Source: Winogradskya humida (GTDB taxonomy: Bacteria > Actinomycetota > Actinomycetes > Mycobacteriales > Micromonosporaceae). From it: 64,000 bases of DNA. The stretch covers positions 19,785 to 83,784 of the forward strand of contig NZ_BOMN01000097.1 of NCBI RefSeq assembly GCF_016862215.1, in the 5' to 3' direction. Positions 35,963 through 45,800 of this stretch are shown one piece after another. Made by a program: the position numbers and the translations under genes. Within the stretch, counting starts at the first letter, position 1. Every line of letters starts with the position of its first letter. Below the pieces are notes generated by a model. It ran no database searches and had not been told where the DNA came from. It was given only the letters and a program-made list of their open reading frames with translations.

Positions 35963-37503
35963 CCGAGCCCGGCACGTCCGCCGGCGACGTCGCTGCTCCA
36001 GCGGGTGCCCCTGGTACGCCGGCCGTTGCTCCGCCCGGTGGCGGCGGGCGGGTCGCTCTCGCGGCGCCGCATCCCGCGGCGGTCGAGGCGGGGCGGACCG
36101 CGGTGGCGGCGGGTGGGAACGCGTTCGATGCCGCTCTGGCAGCCGCGGCGGCGCTGACCGTCGTCTACCCGCACCAATGCTCGATCGGCGGCGATCTCAT
36201 CGCGATCGTCCGCCCCGCCGGTGGTGCTCCCAAGGCCGTGCTCTCGATCGGCGCGGCTGCCCAAGCCGTGGACGTCGACGCGCTGCGGGCCGCCGGTCCC
36301 CGGATCCCGATGACCGGGCCGCTCTCGGTCACCGTTCCCGGTGTCGTCGCAGGCTGGGCCGCCGTCTTCGCCCAGGGAGCGCGCCTGCCCTGGGCGGCGT
36401 TCCTGGAACCCGCCATCACCCTTGCCGCCGGCGGTGCCCCGGTGAGCCCCGGCCTGGCCCGCGCGATCCGCGACCGCGCGGAGATCATCGCCGCCGACCC
36501 GGGCCTCAGCGCCGTGGTGGGTGGCCTCGCCGAGGGCGACCCGCTGGTCCAGCCCGCGCTCGCGGAGTCCCTGACCGCGATCGCCGCGAACTGGCGCACG
36601 TTCTACAAGGGACACCTCGGCCACCGTCTCGCCGCGGGCCTGGAACGCCTCGGCAGCCCTCTGACCGCGGCCGACTTCGCCGCGCACGAGGCGGAGGTGA
36701 CCGAGCCGATGACGACCGAGGCGTACGGTGCGACCTGGGCCGCCGCTCCCCCGCCGAGTCAGGGTGCGACGTTCCTCGCCATCCTGGGCGCCGAGGATCT
36801 GCTCCCCGTGACCCGCAGGGCCCAGCTCGCCCGCGACGCGCTGCTCGGCGACCCGCGCACCGGCCCCGTCGACGTGGACGGCCTGCTGCTGCGCACCGCC
36901 CGCGAGCATGCCCCGGTCACCGCCGGTCCGCGGCCGACCGGTGACACCGTGGCGGTGACCGCAGTCGACGAGGACGGCAACGCGGTGACGCTGATCCAGA
37001 GCGTCTTCCAGAGCTTCGGCTCCGGTCTGCTCGACCCGGACACCGGCATCGTGCTGCACAATCGCGGCTCGATGTTCAGCCTCGACCCGGAGCACCCCGG
37101 CCGGATCGCCCCCGGTGCCCGCCCGCCGCACACCCTGTGCCCCTCGATCGCGATCTCCGGCGACACCGTGCTCGCGCTGGGTTGTCAGGGCGGCCGGTCC
37201 CAGCCGTGGATCCTGGCCCAGGTGGCCGGTGACGCCCTGAACGCCGCGGACCCGGCCGCCGTCGTGGGCCGCCCACGCTGGGTGATCGGCAGCCGCGACG
37301 TCGGCTATGAGGCCATGACGCTGCTCCTGGAACCCGGTCTCCCGGACACCCTCGCAGCCGCGGCGCGCGGGCTCGGCCTCGACGTCGCCACCACCGCGGG
37401 CCCGCACGACGACGCCGGTCACGTCCAGGTCGCCCGGCTCAGCGGCGGCACCCTGGCCTGCGCGAGCGACCCCCGCGCCGACGGCATCGCAGCGGTGCTG
37501 TGA
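35959..37503 (+). CDS. Gamma-glutamyltransferase/hydrolase family protein (Ntn-hydrolase)
   Basis: 514 aa, no clear signal peptide, so probably cytoplasmic. The large-subunit segment (A-A-P-H-P-A-A-V-E-A-G, N-A-F-D-A-A-L-A-A-A-A-A-L-T-V) is followed by the autocatalytic site: T330 in G-D-T-V-A-V would become the N-terminal nucleophile of the small subunit (D-E-D-G-N-A-V-T-L-I-Q-S follows). The glycine pair near the C-terminal oxyanion region appears as C-Q-G-G-R-S-Q-P. Together with the GS-like ligase it could remove the glutamyl group at the end of the route, taking the role PuuD plays in the Puu pathway (inference). Coupled through ATGA/GTGA overlaps. Confidence 0.85.
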   Translation: MTEPGTSAGDVAAPAGAPGTPAVAPPGGGGRVALAAPHPAAVEAGRTAVAAGGNAFDAALAAAAALTVVYPHQCSIGGDLIAIVRPAGGAPKAVLSIGAAAQAVDVDALRAAGPRIPMTGPLSVTVPGVVAGWAAVFAQGARLPWAAFLEPAITLAAGGAPVSPGLARAIRDRAEIIAADPGLSAVVGGLAEGDPLVQPALAESLTAIAANWRTFYKGHLGHRLAAGLERLGSPLTAADFAAHEAEVTEPMTTEAYGATWAAAPPPSQGATFLAILGAEDLLPVTRRAQLARDALLGDPRTGPVDVDGLLLRTAREHAPVTAGPRPTGDTVAVTAVDEDGNAVTLIQSVFQSFGSGLLDPDTGIVLHNRGSMFSLDPEHPGRIAPGARPPHTLCPSIAISGDTVLALGCQGGRSQPWILAQVAGDALNAADPAAVVGRPRWVIGSRDVGYEAMTLLLEPGLPDTLAAAARGLGLDVATTAGPHDDAGHVQVARLSGGTLACASDPRADGIAAVL

Positions 37504-38993
37504 CCACACTGCTGGTGATCGGCGCGATCCGCACCCAGGACCCGGACCGGCCAGTCGCTTCGGCCCTGGCCGTCGCCGGCTCCCGCATCGTGGCCATCGG
37601 AGACCTCGCATCAGTACGCCGTGAGCTGCCCTCCCGCACCCCGATCCTCGAGGTTCCCCACGTCACACCGGGTTTCGTGGACAGTCACGTGCACCTGCTC
37701 TGGGCCGGGCGCCGCGCGACCCGCCTGGTCCTGACCGACGCCGCCACGCTCCTCGACGACCTGGCCGCCCACGCCGCCGCGCACCCCGGATCGCAGTGGA
37801 TCGAGGCGGACACCGAACTCGACGGCCCGCTGCCCGATGCGACCGAGCTGGAGACGGCGGCGCCCGGCATCGGCGTGGTGCTCGACATCAAGGGCCACGA
37901 CGCGCTGGTCAGCACCACCGCACTACGCCGCGCGGGCATCGGCCCGGACACCCCCGACCCGGCGGGCGGGCGCATCGAACGTCACCCCGGCGGCGTTCCT
38001 ACCGGCCTGCTCGTGGAGCACCCCGCGGTCGCCCTGGTCCGCGCCATGATCCCGGCGCCGTCCGAGGCGGAGATCTCCTCGTGGATCATCGCGGGTCAGA
38101 GATCGTTGCTGGCGCACGGGATCACCACGGCGGTCGACCCTGCGGTGGAGGTGAGCGCGCTCTCGGCGTACGGACAAATGGGCCGGACCGGGCAGTTGCG
38201 CATGCGGGTCGCGGTTTTGCCGTTGGATCTTCATGGTGGCCTGGCGGAGACCGATCGGCTGCGGCTCGGGCCGACGAAGATCTTTCTCGACGGCGGCGGG
38301 TCGCTGGGCACGGCGCTGCTGTCGACGCCCTGGCCGGGCACCGACGGTTACCACGGCAACCAGACGGTCAGCCGTTCCGTGCTGCTGGAGGCGGCCTCCG
38401 GACCACGCGGCGTCGGGGTGCACGCAGTCGGTGACGCCGCGATCGACCTGGTGCTCGACGTGCTGTCCGTGGTGGATCATCCGCAGCGCTCCCATCTGAT
38501 CCACGCCTACCTCGGGCCGAGCCCGGCCGCGATGGCCCGCGCGAGGCAGCTCGGCGTGGCGGTGTCGGCGCACCCCGCCCTGCAATGGGACTTCGGCGCG
38601 GGACTGGTCCGCCGCCTCGGCGCCACCCGGGCCGCGACGGCGAACCCCCTGCGCGACTGGCTGGACGCGGGGGTGCTGGTCGGTGGCGGCTCGGACGGCC
38701 CCGGACCACCGATGTCCGTGCTGCACGGGATGTGGCAGGCGCGCACCCGCATGGTCCGTGAGCTACCGTCACCGCTCGGACCGGACCAGGCCGTCACCGC
38801 CGACGAAGCCCTCGACCTGTTCACCACGGGTGCCGCTGCCATCGCCGGCTTCGGCGACGGCCGCCTGCGGGTGGGCGGCCCCGCCGACCTCACCGGCCTC
38901 GACACCGACCCCCTCACCCCCGACCCCGCCGCCCTGCTGACCGGACGGGTGCTCGCCACCGTCGTGGATGGAACCGTGGAGTACACCGTATGA
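37500..38993 (+). CDS. Amidohydrolase family 3 metal-dependent hydrolase (YtcJ-like)
   Basis: 497 aa, GTG start in a GTGA overlap. A composite beta-barrel domain flanks a TIM barrel with the metal motif F-V-D-S-H-V-H-L (~residues 60-67), a possible carboxylated-Lys region, T-K-I-F-L-D-G-G-G-S-L-G, G-V-H-A-V-G-D (His ligand) and G-G-S-D-G-P (Asp). YtcJ-type enzymes act on N-substituted amides and formamides. It is another C-N hydrolase of the island with unknown substrate. Its TGA overlaps a 25-codon open frame. Confidence 0.87.
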   Translation: MTTLLVIGAIRTQDPDRPVASALAVAGSRIVAIGDLASVRRELPSRTPILEVPHVTPGFVDSHVHLLWAGRRATRLVLTDAATLLDDLAAHAAAHPGSQWIEADTELDGPLPDATELETAAPGIGVVLDIKGHDALVSTTALRRAGIGPDTPDPAGGRIERHPGGVPTGLLVEHPAVALVRAMIPAPSEAEISSWIIAGQRSLLAHGITTAVDPAVEVSALSAYGQMGRTGQLRMRVAVLPLDLHGGLAETDRLRLGPTKIFLDGGGSLGTALLSTPWPGTDGYHGNQTVSRSVLLEAASGPRGVGVHAVGDAAIDLVLDVLSVVDHPQRSHLIHAYLGPSPAAMARARQLGVAVSAHPALQWDFGAGLVRRLGATRAATANPLRDWLDAGVLVGGGSDGPGPPMSVLHGMWQARTRMVRELPSPLGPDQAVTADEALDLFTTGAAAIAGFGDGRLRVGGPADLTGLDTDPLTPDPAALLTGRVLATVVDGTVEYTV

Positions 38994-39067
38994 ACGACTG
39001 CACCGAGCGGCACACGCCGCCGGCACCGGAACGCCGCGAGCGTATGCCGAAGGAGGGCTCAGCTTGA
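38990..39067 (+). CDS. Possible 25-aa coupling peptide between amidohydrolase and permease genes
   Basis: The ATG at 38990 overlaps the stop of the amidohydrolase (ATGA), and its own TGA (39065-39067) overlaps the TTG start of the permease (TTGA). The peptide begins M-N-D-C-T-E-R-H and is hydrophilic. Double stop/start overlap is exactly the pattern used throughout this operon, so it may be translated and serve to carry ribosomes to the weak TTG start. The peptide itself may have no function. Confidence 0.45.
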   Translation: MNDCTERHTPPAPERRERMPKEGSA

Positions 39068-39819
39068 GCCCGCTGGAAGCCCTGGGACTGCTCGCCGCCG
39101 GCCTGGGCGCCGGGACAGTGAACGCGATCGCGGGCGGCGGATCCCTGATCACGTTCCCGGTACTGATCGCGATCGGCCTGCCCGGCGTGGCGGCGAACGT
39201 CAGCAACTCGCTGTCCGTGGCGCCGGGATACGCGTCGAGCGCCGTCAGCAGCCGGGCCGACCTCACCGGGCAGCGCCGCCGGGTCCTGCAGATCATCCCG
39301 ACCCTGATCGTGGGCGCGCTCGGCGGCTGCGCGTTGCTGCTGCTCACCCCGCGCGCGGCCTTCGACGTGGTGGTCCCGTTCCTGGTGCTCGGCGCGACGG
39401 CGATGCTCGCCTTCCAGAACAAGCTCCGCGGGCTGGCCGGGCACCCTAGGGATTACAGCCCCCGGCGCGCGGCGATCTACCTGCACGTGGCGGTGCTGCT
39501 CTGCGGACTGTACGGCGGGTACTTCAACGCCGCCCTCGGCGTCCTGCTGATCGCGGGCCTCGCCCTCGTCCTCGACGAACCCCTGCGCCGGGTCAGCGCC
39601 CTGAAGAACGTCCTGTCCGCGGTGGTCGGCGTGGTGACGGTGCTGATCTACAGCGCGTTCGGGCCGGTCAACTGGGCGGTCGTCGCGGTCCTCGCCCCGG
39701 CGACCATAATCGGCGGCTTCGTGGGAGCGAAGGTCGCCCGCCGGCTGCCCGCCCCCGTACTGCGCTGGCTGATCATCACCTTCGGCACGGTCGTGGGGAT
39801 CATCCTGCTCGTACGCTGA
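39064..39819 (+). CDS. TauE/SafE family membrane permease
   Basis: 251 aa from the TTG at 39064, which has AGGAGG 7 nt upstream; the upstream ATG (38968) lacks such a site and adds a non-hydrophobic stretch. Seven or eight hydrophobic segments with G-T-V-N-A-I-A-G-G-G-S-L-I-T-F-P at the start and a second-half Y-G-G-Y-F-N-A-A-L-G-V-L, the two pseudo-repeats of the family. TauE/SafE proteins move sulfite, sulfoacetate and other small organic anions. As last gene of the operon it could export an acidic end product or import a related anion (inference). A weak hairpin (39828-39851) follows. Confidence 0.85.
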   Translation: MSPLEALGLLAAGLGAGTVNAIAGGGSLITFPVLIAIGLPGVAANVSNSLSVAPGYASSAVSSRADLTGQRRRVLQIIPTLIVGALGGCALLLLTPRAAFDVVVPFLVLGATAMLAFQNKLRGLAGHPRDYSPRRAAIYLHVAVLLCGLYGGYFNAALGVLLIAGLALVLDEPLRRVSALKNVLSAVVGVVTVLIYSAFGPVNWAVVAVLAPATIIGGFVGAKVARRLPAPVLRWLIITFGTVVGIILLVR

Positions 39820-39910
39820 GTGAGAAACCCCAAGGCCGCAGCCGAATGGGGCCGGCACGCCGCCCCGGCCCAGGCCGTCGCAGGCACAGCCGGCTCGTTG
39901 GGTGGGGACA

Positions 39911-40020
39911 GCCGGGTCGTCGCGCAGGCACGGACGGATCGTCGGGCAGGCACAGCCCGGTCGTCGGGCAGGGACAGCCCGGTCGTCGGGCAGGCACGGA
40001 CGGGTCGTCGGGCGGGTATA
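39911..40020 (+). repeat. 22-bp tandem repeat (5 copies) in a promoter region
   Basis: Units at 39911, 39933, 39955, 39977 and 39999 share the core GGTCGTCGGGCAGGCAC. The array fills the 200-bp gap upstream of the beta-lactamase-like gene and its last unit ends in the -10 box (TATA at 40017). The unit length of about two helical turns would place each copy on the same DNA face. Confidence 0.92.
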
Positions 40021-40022
40021 AA
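40017..40022 (+). promoter_or_regulatory. -10 box of a predicted leaderless transcript
   Basis: TATAAA lies 6 nt before the A of the ATG at 40029. No Shine-Dalgarno is present, so transcription probably starts at or next to the start codon. Confidence 0.55.
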
Positions 40023-40028
40023 TCAGGG

Positions 40029-41528
40029 ATGCAGAGCACTGTGTTGCCGCGGAGTACGCCCGGGGAGCAAGGCGTCGATGCCGGGGGGATCGAGAGGTTC
40101 GTCGCCGCGGTTGCGGGGATGGACGGGGTGGAGTTGCACAGTCTGATGGTGCTGCGCCACGGGCATGTTGTTGACGAGCGGTGGTGGCATCCCTATGCGC
40201 CGGGGATTCCGCACGGGTTGTATTCGCTGAGCAAGAGTTTCACGTCGACGGCGCTCGGGATGGCGGTGGCCGAGGGGCTCGTCGATCTGGACGCCACGGT
40301 GCTGTCGTACTTTCCGGAGCTCGACGAGGTTGTCACCGATGCCGGGGCTCGGTCCATCCGGGTGCGGCATGTCGCGGCGATGGCCAGTGGGCATGAGGAG
40401 GAGACCGTCGAGCGGGCGCGGGTGGCCGGGGGCGGGGATCTGCTGCGGGGGTTTCTGCAGGTGCCGCCGGAGCGGGAGCCGGGGACCGTGTTCGCGTACA
40501 ACCAGCCGTGCACGTATGCGTTGTCGGCGATCATCAGCCGCGTCAGTGGTGGGTCGCTCACCGGCTTCCTGCGGCCCCGGTTGTTCGAGCCGCTGGGGAT
40601 CAGCACGTACGGGTGGGAAGCGGACCGGGTCGGGCGGCAGCTGGGGTTCGCGGGGCTGCACGTCGCGACCGAGGCCATCGCGAAGGTCGGTCAGTTGTAT
40701 CTGGACGGCGGTGTGTGGGCGGGGCGGCGGCTGCTCAGTGCCGAGTGGGTCGCGGAGGCCACCCGGAAGCACGTGGAGACCGGGCGGCCCGAGGCGGACT
40801 GGAATCTCGGGTACGGCTTCCAGTTCTGGCGCAGCCGGCACGGTTACCGCGGTGACGGGGCGTACGGGCAGTACATGCTGGTTCTGCCGGAGCAGGACGC
40901 CGTGATCGCGATGACCGCGCAGAGCCCCGACATGGCAGCCCAGCTCGACGCCGTGTGGACGCACCTGCTGCCGGCCCTGACCGCGGGAAAAGACAAAGCT
41001 CAAACCGCGGGCGCAGACAACGCGCACACCGCGGGCGCAGACAACGCGCACACCGCGGGCGGGGACAACGCGCACACCGCGGGCGGGGACAACGCGCACA
41101 CCGCGGGCGCAACCAGCGCGCAGACCGCGCCGGTAACAGAGCTGGCGCAACCAGGACGCGGAGACAGCGCGCAGACCGGGACGGCAACGGAGCTGGAGCT
41201 CGAACGGCCGGTGGGTCCGGCGCGGCTCACGACGGGGAGCTACCGGGCTGGGGCGGGCAACGAGGTCCCCACCGTGCGGGAGGTGGTCGTGGACACGAAG
41301 GAGATCGTCGTGGATGGGGAGGCGATGGCTCTCGGTGATGACGGGGGCTGGGCGGGCGGCGGGGCGGTTGTCACGGCGTACGGTGCGGATGTGGTTGATC
41401 TGGTGTTTGTGGAGACTCCGCACCGGATGACGATCGTGCTGGATGCGGGCGCGGGGACCTTCGCAGCCCGCTGGCGGACCGTGCCGCTCGGCAGGCCGAC
41501 GGTCGCCGCGCAGCGCATGCCACGGTAG
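40029..41528 (+). CDS. Serine hydrolase of the beta-lactamase (class C/esterase) family with repeat insertion
   Basis: 499 aa, probably cytoplasmic since no signal peptide is seen. The catalytic S-x-x-K is S-L-S-K (~residue 66) and the second motif is Y-N-Q in A-Y-N-Q-P-C (~residue 158); a G-D-G-A-Y-G-Q region stands where a third motif would be. Residues ~318-365 are a low-complexity insert of eight-residue T-A-G-A-D-N-A-H units from a 24-bp tandem array. It separates the hydrolase from a ~120-residue C-terminal beta domain. Members act as esterases or peptidases; beta-lactam resistance is not implied. Convergent with the next gene, 5 bp apart. Confidence 0.87.
   Translation: MQSTVLPRSTPGEQGVDAGGIERFVAAVAGMDGVELHSLMVLRHGHVVDERWWHPYAPGIPHGLYSLSKSFTSTALGMAVAEGLVDLDATVLSYFPELDEVVTDAGARSIRVRHVAAMASGHEEETVERARVAGGGDLLRGFLQVPPEREPGTVFAYNQPCTYALSAIISRVSGGSLTGFLRPRLFEPLGISTYGWEADRVGRQLGFAGLHVATEAIAKVGQLYLDGGVWAGRRLLSAEWVAEATRKHVETGRPEADWNLGYGFQFWRSRHGYRGDGAYGQYMLVLPEQDAVIAMTAQSPDMAAQLDAVWTHLLPALTAGKDKAQTAGADNAHTAGADNAHTAGGDNAHTAGGDNAHTAGATSAQTAPVTELAQPGRGDSAQTGTATELELERPVGPARLTTGSYRAGAGNEVPTVREVVVDTKEIVVDGEAMALGDDGGWAGGGAVVTAYGADVVDLVFVETPHRMTIVLDAGAGTFAARWRTVPLGRPTVAAQRMPR
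40980..41123 (+). repeat. 24-bp in-frame tandem repeat inside the beta-lactamase-like gene
   Basis: Six units of 24 bp (40980, 41004, 41028, 41052, 41076, 41100). The middle four are nearly identical and the outer two are degenerate. Core: ACCGCGGGCG-CAGACAACGCGCAC. Each encodes eight residues (T-A-G-A/G-D-N-A-H) without shifting frame. Confidence 0.93.
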
Positions 41529-41533
41529 GGCGG

Positions 41534-42844
41534 TCAGCCGCGCAGGTCGCCGGCCAGGTCGTTGATGACGTCCACCGGGGGTTTGCCCTCGCCGGCCGGG
41601 GTCTGCAGGGCGGCGTGGATGTGGGTCTGGATCAGCTGGCTCGCGTCGCTGTAGGCGGGCAGGACCGGGCGGCGGCGGGCGTTGTCGATGCTTGATCTCA
41701 GCAGGGCGATGAAGTCCGGTTCGAGGTTGAGGGTGCCGCCGGTGAGGCTGCCGTCGGTGTAGAGGCTCTGGACCGTGGGCAGGTAGACGCCGGCGTCGAA
41801 GATCCATTTCTGCTGTTCAGGAGCGGTGAGGAAGGCGAGGAAGTCCGACGCGCTGTGGCGGTGGGGTGAGCAGCGGGCCACCGCGATGTTCTCCCCGCCG
41901 AGGGTCGTCGAGTGGTTCCCCGGCAGCATCGTGACCCGGATGTGGGGGTCGGCCTTGCGCAGGACCGGCCAGGCGTCGGGCCAGTGCCGCATGATCACCG
42001 CTTTCCTGCCGAGGAAGGCGTTCAGGCTCGACGACTCGTCGTAGTCCAGGCTGTCCTGGGAGATCCATCGCTGGTGGACGCCGTCGATGAGAACCTCGAT
42101 GCCGTCGGCCGCGGCGTCCAGCTGGTCCTGGCTGACGGGACGGGTCGGGGTCGGCAGGTCGCCGCCGGCTGCCCAGATCAGCTCCATCGCGTTGACGGTC
42201 AGGCCCTCGTAGCTTTTCAGCTGGGCGGTGTATCCGGCCCTGTCGTCACCCATCGAGGCGCGGGCCACGTCGGCGATCTGCTGCCAGCTCTCCGGCTGCC
42301 AGCGCTCGTTCTCGTTGCCGATCACCTTGCGGCTGACCAGCTCGTCGGCCCAGTAGTAGAGCAGTCCGACGTTGGTGGTGAACGGTACGGCGTAGAGCGT
42401 GCCGCCCTGGACGGAACTCTGCCACGGCACGCCGAGGAAGGTCGTGCGCCGGAAGCGTTTCTCGTCCTGGGGTTGCAGGTATCCGCCCTCGGCGAACTCC
42501 GGCAGGTTGACGACGTCCATGCCGACCACGTCGTAGCTGCCCGGCCCGGCACGGCCGGCGCGTTTGTCGGCCTGCAGGGTGGTGGCGAGCTGGACACGCT
42601 GCTGGTCAGAGGTGGCCGGGAGCACGACGATCGTCAGCGGCTCACCCGGATGGCTCTTGGCCCACCGCTGCGTGAGGTCGCGTCGCTGGGCCGCCGAATA
42701 GTTCTTCACCGTGGCGAAGGTGATTCGTCCGGTGCCGTCGGCGCCGCAGCCGGGCGGGTCGGCTTCGCAGCCCGCGACCGCGGCGAGGGCGCCCAGGAGC
42801 AGCAGCACCGAAGCCCCGCAGCGCAGCCGGCGCAGCGTGGTCAC
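41534..42844 (-). CDS. Extracellular solute-binding lipoprotein of the caspase module
   Basis: 436 aa from the GTG at 42844, which overlaps the TGA of the caspase gene (GTGA). The longer open frame upstream is antisense-like and discarded. A lipoprotein signal with L-A-A-V-A-G-C (Cys ~26) is followed by a family 1-type (sugar/ABC) periplasmic binding fold: Y-D-V-V-G-M-D-V-V-N-L-P-E-F-A, G-V-P-W-Q-S-S-V-Q-G-G-T-L-Y-A-V-P-F-T-T-N-V-G-L-L-Y-Y. No permease or ATPase gene accompanies it. It is probably a ligand sensor rather than part of an importer, working with the solute-binding-like ectodomain of the caspase protein (inference). Confidence 0.85.
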   Translation of the reverse strand: MTTLRRLRCGASVLLLLGALAAVAGCEADPPGCGADGTGRITFATVKNYSAAQRRDLTQRWAKSHPGEPLTIVVLPATSDQQRVQLATTLQADKRAGRAGPGSYDVVGMDVVNLPEFAEGGYLQPQDEKRFRRTTFLGVPWQSSVQGGTLYAVPFTTNVGLLYYWADELVSRKVIGNENERWQPESWQQIADVARASMGDDRAGYTAQLKSYEGLTVNAMELIWAAGGDLPTPTRPVSQDQLDAAADGIEVLIDGVHQRWISQDSLDYDESSSLNAFLGRKAVIMRHWPDAWPVLRKADPHIRVTMLPGNHSTTLGGENIAVARCSPHRHSASDFLAFLTAPEQQKWIFDAGVYLPTVQSLYTDGSLTGGTLNLEPDFIALLRSSIDNARRRPVLPAYSDASQLIQTHIHAALQTPAGEGKPPVDVINDLAGDLRG

Positions 42845-45800
42845 GAGGGGGTCACCGCCCGGCTGGGGAGTGCTTTGGCGAACGCCGCGGCCAGCTCGTC
42901 CGCGCCCTTCTCCACGCAGGTCAGGTCGAACTTGTAGAGCGGCTCGAAGGGAGCACAGTCGGCGCCGACCGAGGCGATGATGGAGACCTCGACGTCGTGG
43001 GTGCGCAGGTCGGTGGCGAGGTCCTGCACCGTCGCGGCCGTCGGGTCGTCGTCGTTCTCCCCGTCGGTGAGCACCACGAGCCTGTTCACCGGGTCGAGCC
43101 CGGCGGTTGCCGTGGTCCCCTCGGCGAGGGTCCGCACGCCCGCCTGGATCGTGTCGTAGAGCCCGGTGTCGGCGGTCGTGGCCGTCAGCGACGCGAGTGC
43201 CGCCGCCGCCCGGCTCTGCTGGTCGCCGGTGGCCGAGGCGAGCGGCACCAGCTCGGCGTAGTCCCTGCTGCCCGACAAGTGCGTGGCGAAGCGCCAGACG
43301 CCGACCTCGTCGCCCGGTGCCATCTCGCTGCGCTCGACCGCGGTCCGGGCCGCCGCCCGGACGGTCTCGATGCGCTGCGTCGACGAGCCCGGTGGCGTCA
43401 GCTTCATCGAGCCGGAGACGTCCATGGCGAGCAGTACGCGGACGGGTCGCTGCGCCGAGGTCCAGGTGTCGATGACCTTCTTCGCCGCTCCGGTGCCCGG
43501 GTTGGGCATCGCCGCACTGCTCCGCGGGGCGGCGAGGCCGTCGGCGCGCAGGGCCGCGAGTCCCTTCGCGCTGTGGAGATGGTCGCAGAACGCCTCGGCC
43601 AGCTCGTGCTGCGCGCCGTCGCTCGCCGGGATGCCGGTCAGGGTCACGCACGGCACGTCCAGGGCCGGCGCCGGGGTGCTCGACTCCACGACCTTGAGGG
43701 TGGTGGTCACCGGCGCGGTGTTCGCGACGGGGCAGCCGTCGCCCAGCGGGCGCCCGGCGTTGTAGTCCGAGACGTACTTCTCCGGCATCAGGAACGCCGT
43801 GCCGGCCGGCGGCGCGTCGGTGGACAGCCGCAGCCGGCAGAGATCGTTGCGCAGGTCGTCGCCGCCGAGGCTGGGCCGCAGGATCTTCTCCGCGTCGCGG
43901 TCGTCGGACGCCGCTTCGTAGAGCGCGTAGGTCGCCAGCAGACCTGTGGTGGAATTCCTCGGGTCGGGCCGCGGAAATCTCCATCCATCCTGGAGCACCT
44001 GTTTCCAGGTCAGGTGCACAGGGCTGCCGGGGGAATCGGGGACGGCGAGGACGAACGGTGACGCGGCCACCGACGCTTCCGAGATCTCCGCGGCGGCCGG
44101 CAGGTTCAGGCTGAGCGGGGCCGTCCCGCCCATGGCGGTGCGGGCGAGCTCCACCTGCACCGATGACTCCGGCACCCACACCTGCGGGGCAGGCCCGGCC
44201 ATTCGCGCCTCGGCGTCCGCCGCGGCGGCGACCTCCGGCGTCGCCCGGGGATCCGCGTCGGCGGTGTCCGGCCACTGCTCGGCGATGCGGCGCTCGGCGA
44301 GCCCGTCGGAGCTCAGGGCCGTGATGCTGACGCGGACCTGGGTGTCCGCGCAGTCGGTGCTGGTGTGGCTGCTCTCGAACTCGCGGGCGGCCCTCTCGAG
44401 CGCGGGCTGCAGGGACTGGGTCGTCAGCACCGGCAGGTCCTGGGTCGGGATGCACCAGCCCTGCAGCTGGACCTTCGGCACGAGGTGGGCGGACGTGGTC
44501 GTGAGCAGGACGGCGGCACCGCAGGCCAGGGTCGCGGCGGTGCGCCTCCCGGCATCGGTGAACCGGGGCAGGTGAAGCCGCCGCGGCAGCGGGGGGAAGG
44601 CCGGCACGTGCCAGGGGATCTCCGGGCGGGTCACCGTCGCCGTCACCGGGATCTCGGCGTCGCCCATCGCGCTGGTGACGGTCACGGTGGCGGCGATGTC
44701 GCCCCGTCGCGCCGGGTCGATGGCGATCTCGAGCCGGCCGGGGTGCCGGGTGAGCGTCACCGCCGGGTCTGCGCACTCGGCCTGCCACCGGTCGCCCAGG
44801 TGCGGAACGGCCACCGTGATCTCCTGGGCCGGCACTGTCGTTCCCCGGCGAACCCGCCCGAAGCCGGCCGCGGCCGGGCTCACGGTCAGGGAGTTCCGCA
44901 GCAGTACCACCTGCGCCACCTCGCCGATCTGCGAGCCCCGATTGTCCTGGACCAGCCGCTGCAGCCGGGTCCGGACCGCCTGCGCCGCACCGGCGGCGCC
45001 CGAGCTCGCGACCATGTCGAGCTTCTCGATCCCGGTGTAACGGGTCGCTGGGGTCGGGGACCTGAGCAGCTCCTCGACGTCGGGCGGGATGAGGGGCCGG
45101 TAGGAGAGGTTGCGGGCGACGAAGAAGTCGGCGGTGTTCTCGTGCTGCGTCCCGACCGGGGACTGGTGCAGCCCGGTCTTCGTGAACCACTCCTTGGCGT
45201 ACGCCAGCAGGTCATCGGGGGTGATCCACTCGCTGTCGGCACGGCCGGCGTCACCGGTGCTCAGGCCCTCGATGATCGCCTCGGACAGTGCGCCGTGGCG
45301 CTTCTCCACGGACCCCTGCCCCGCTCTGGCAGCCGCGATCGCCACCGCGGCCCGGCCGTTCGCTATCGGAATCGCCGGTGCCGGGGCGAATTTCCCGACG
45401 CTGCGGGTCAGCGTTTCGCCGACGTCGGCGGAGTCGAGGGTTTCCCCGCCGTCGGGTCCGCGGAATTTGAACAGGCCGCCGTGACAGCAATCGAGAAGGA
45501 GCAGTTTGTAACGGGCGGGACTTATCTTGATCAGATTGGCGAGCCAGTCACTGGGGACGGACGAGGACTCGGGATAATCCTCCGTCTGCGTGTCGTGCAT
45601 CGCAAGATAGAGACTGTCGCTCGACGGGCCACGAAAGGCATGCCCGCTGAAGTGACAGACCCGCACCTCGGTCGCCCCGCCACGCTTGAAGAAATTCTCC
45701 AGAGCGCGCCGCGCCACGTCCGCTGTCGGATTCGGCAGGATCGTGACCTTGTCGAACGCGCCGATCGCCGGATTGTCCAGAACACCTTTCAACGCCGCCG

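Noticed and set aside
40029..41528. Beta-lactam resistance gene
   Set aside because: Motifs fit the broad serine hydrolase/esterase group; there is no signal peptide or K-T-G motif, so resistance cannot be claimed.
41534..45190. 1218-codon minus-strand frame as one giant protein
   Set aside because: Only its last 436 codons, from the GTG overlapping the caspase stop, look like a real protein; the rest is the wrong frame of the caspase gene.
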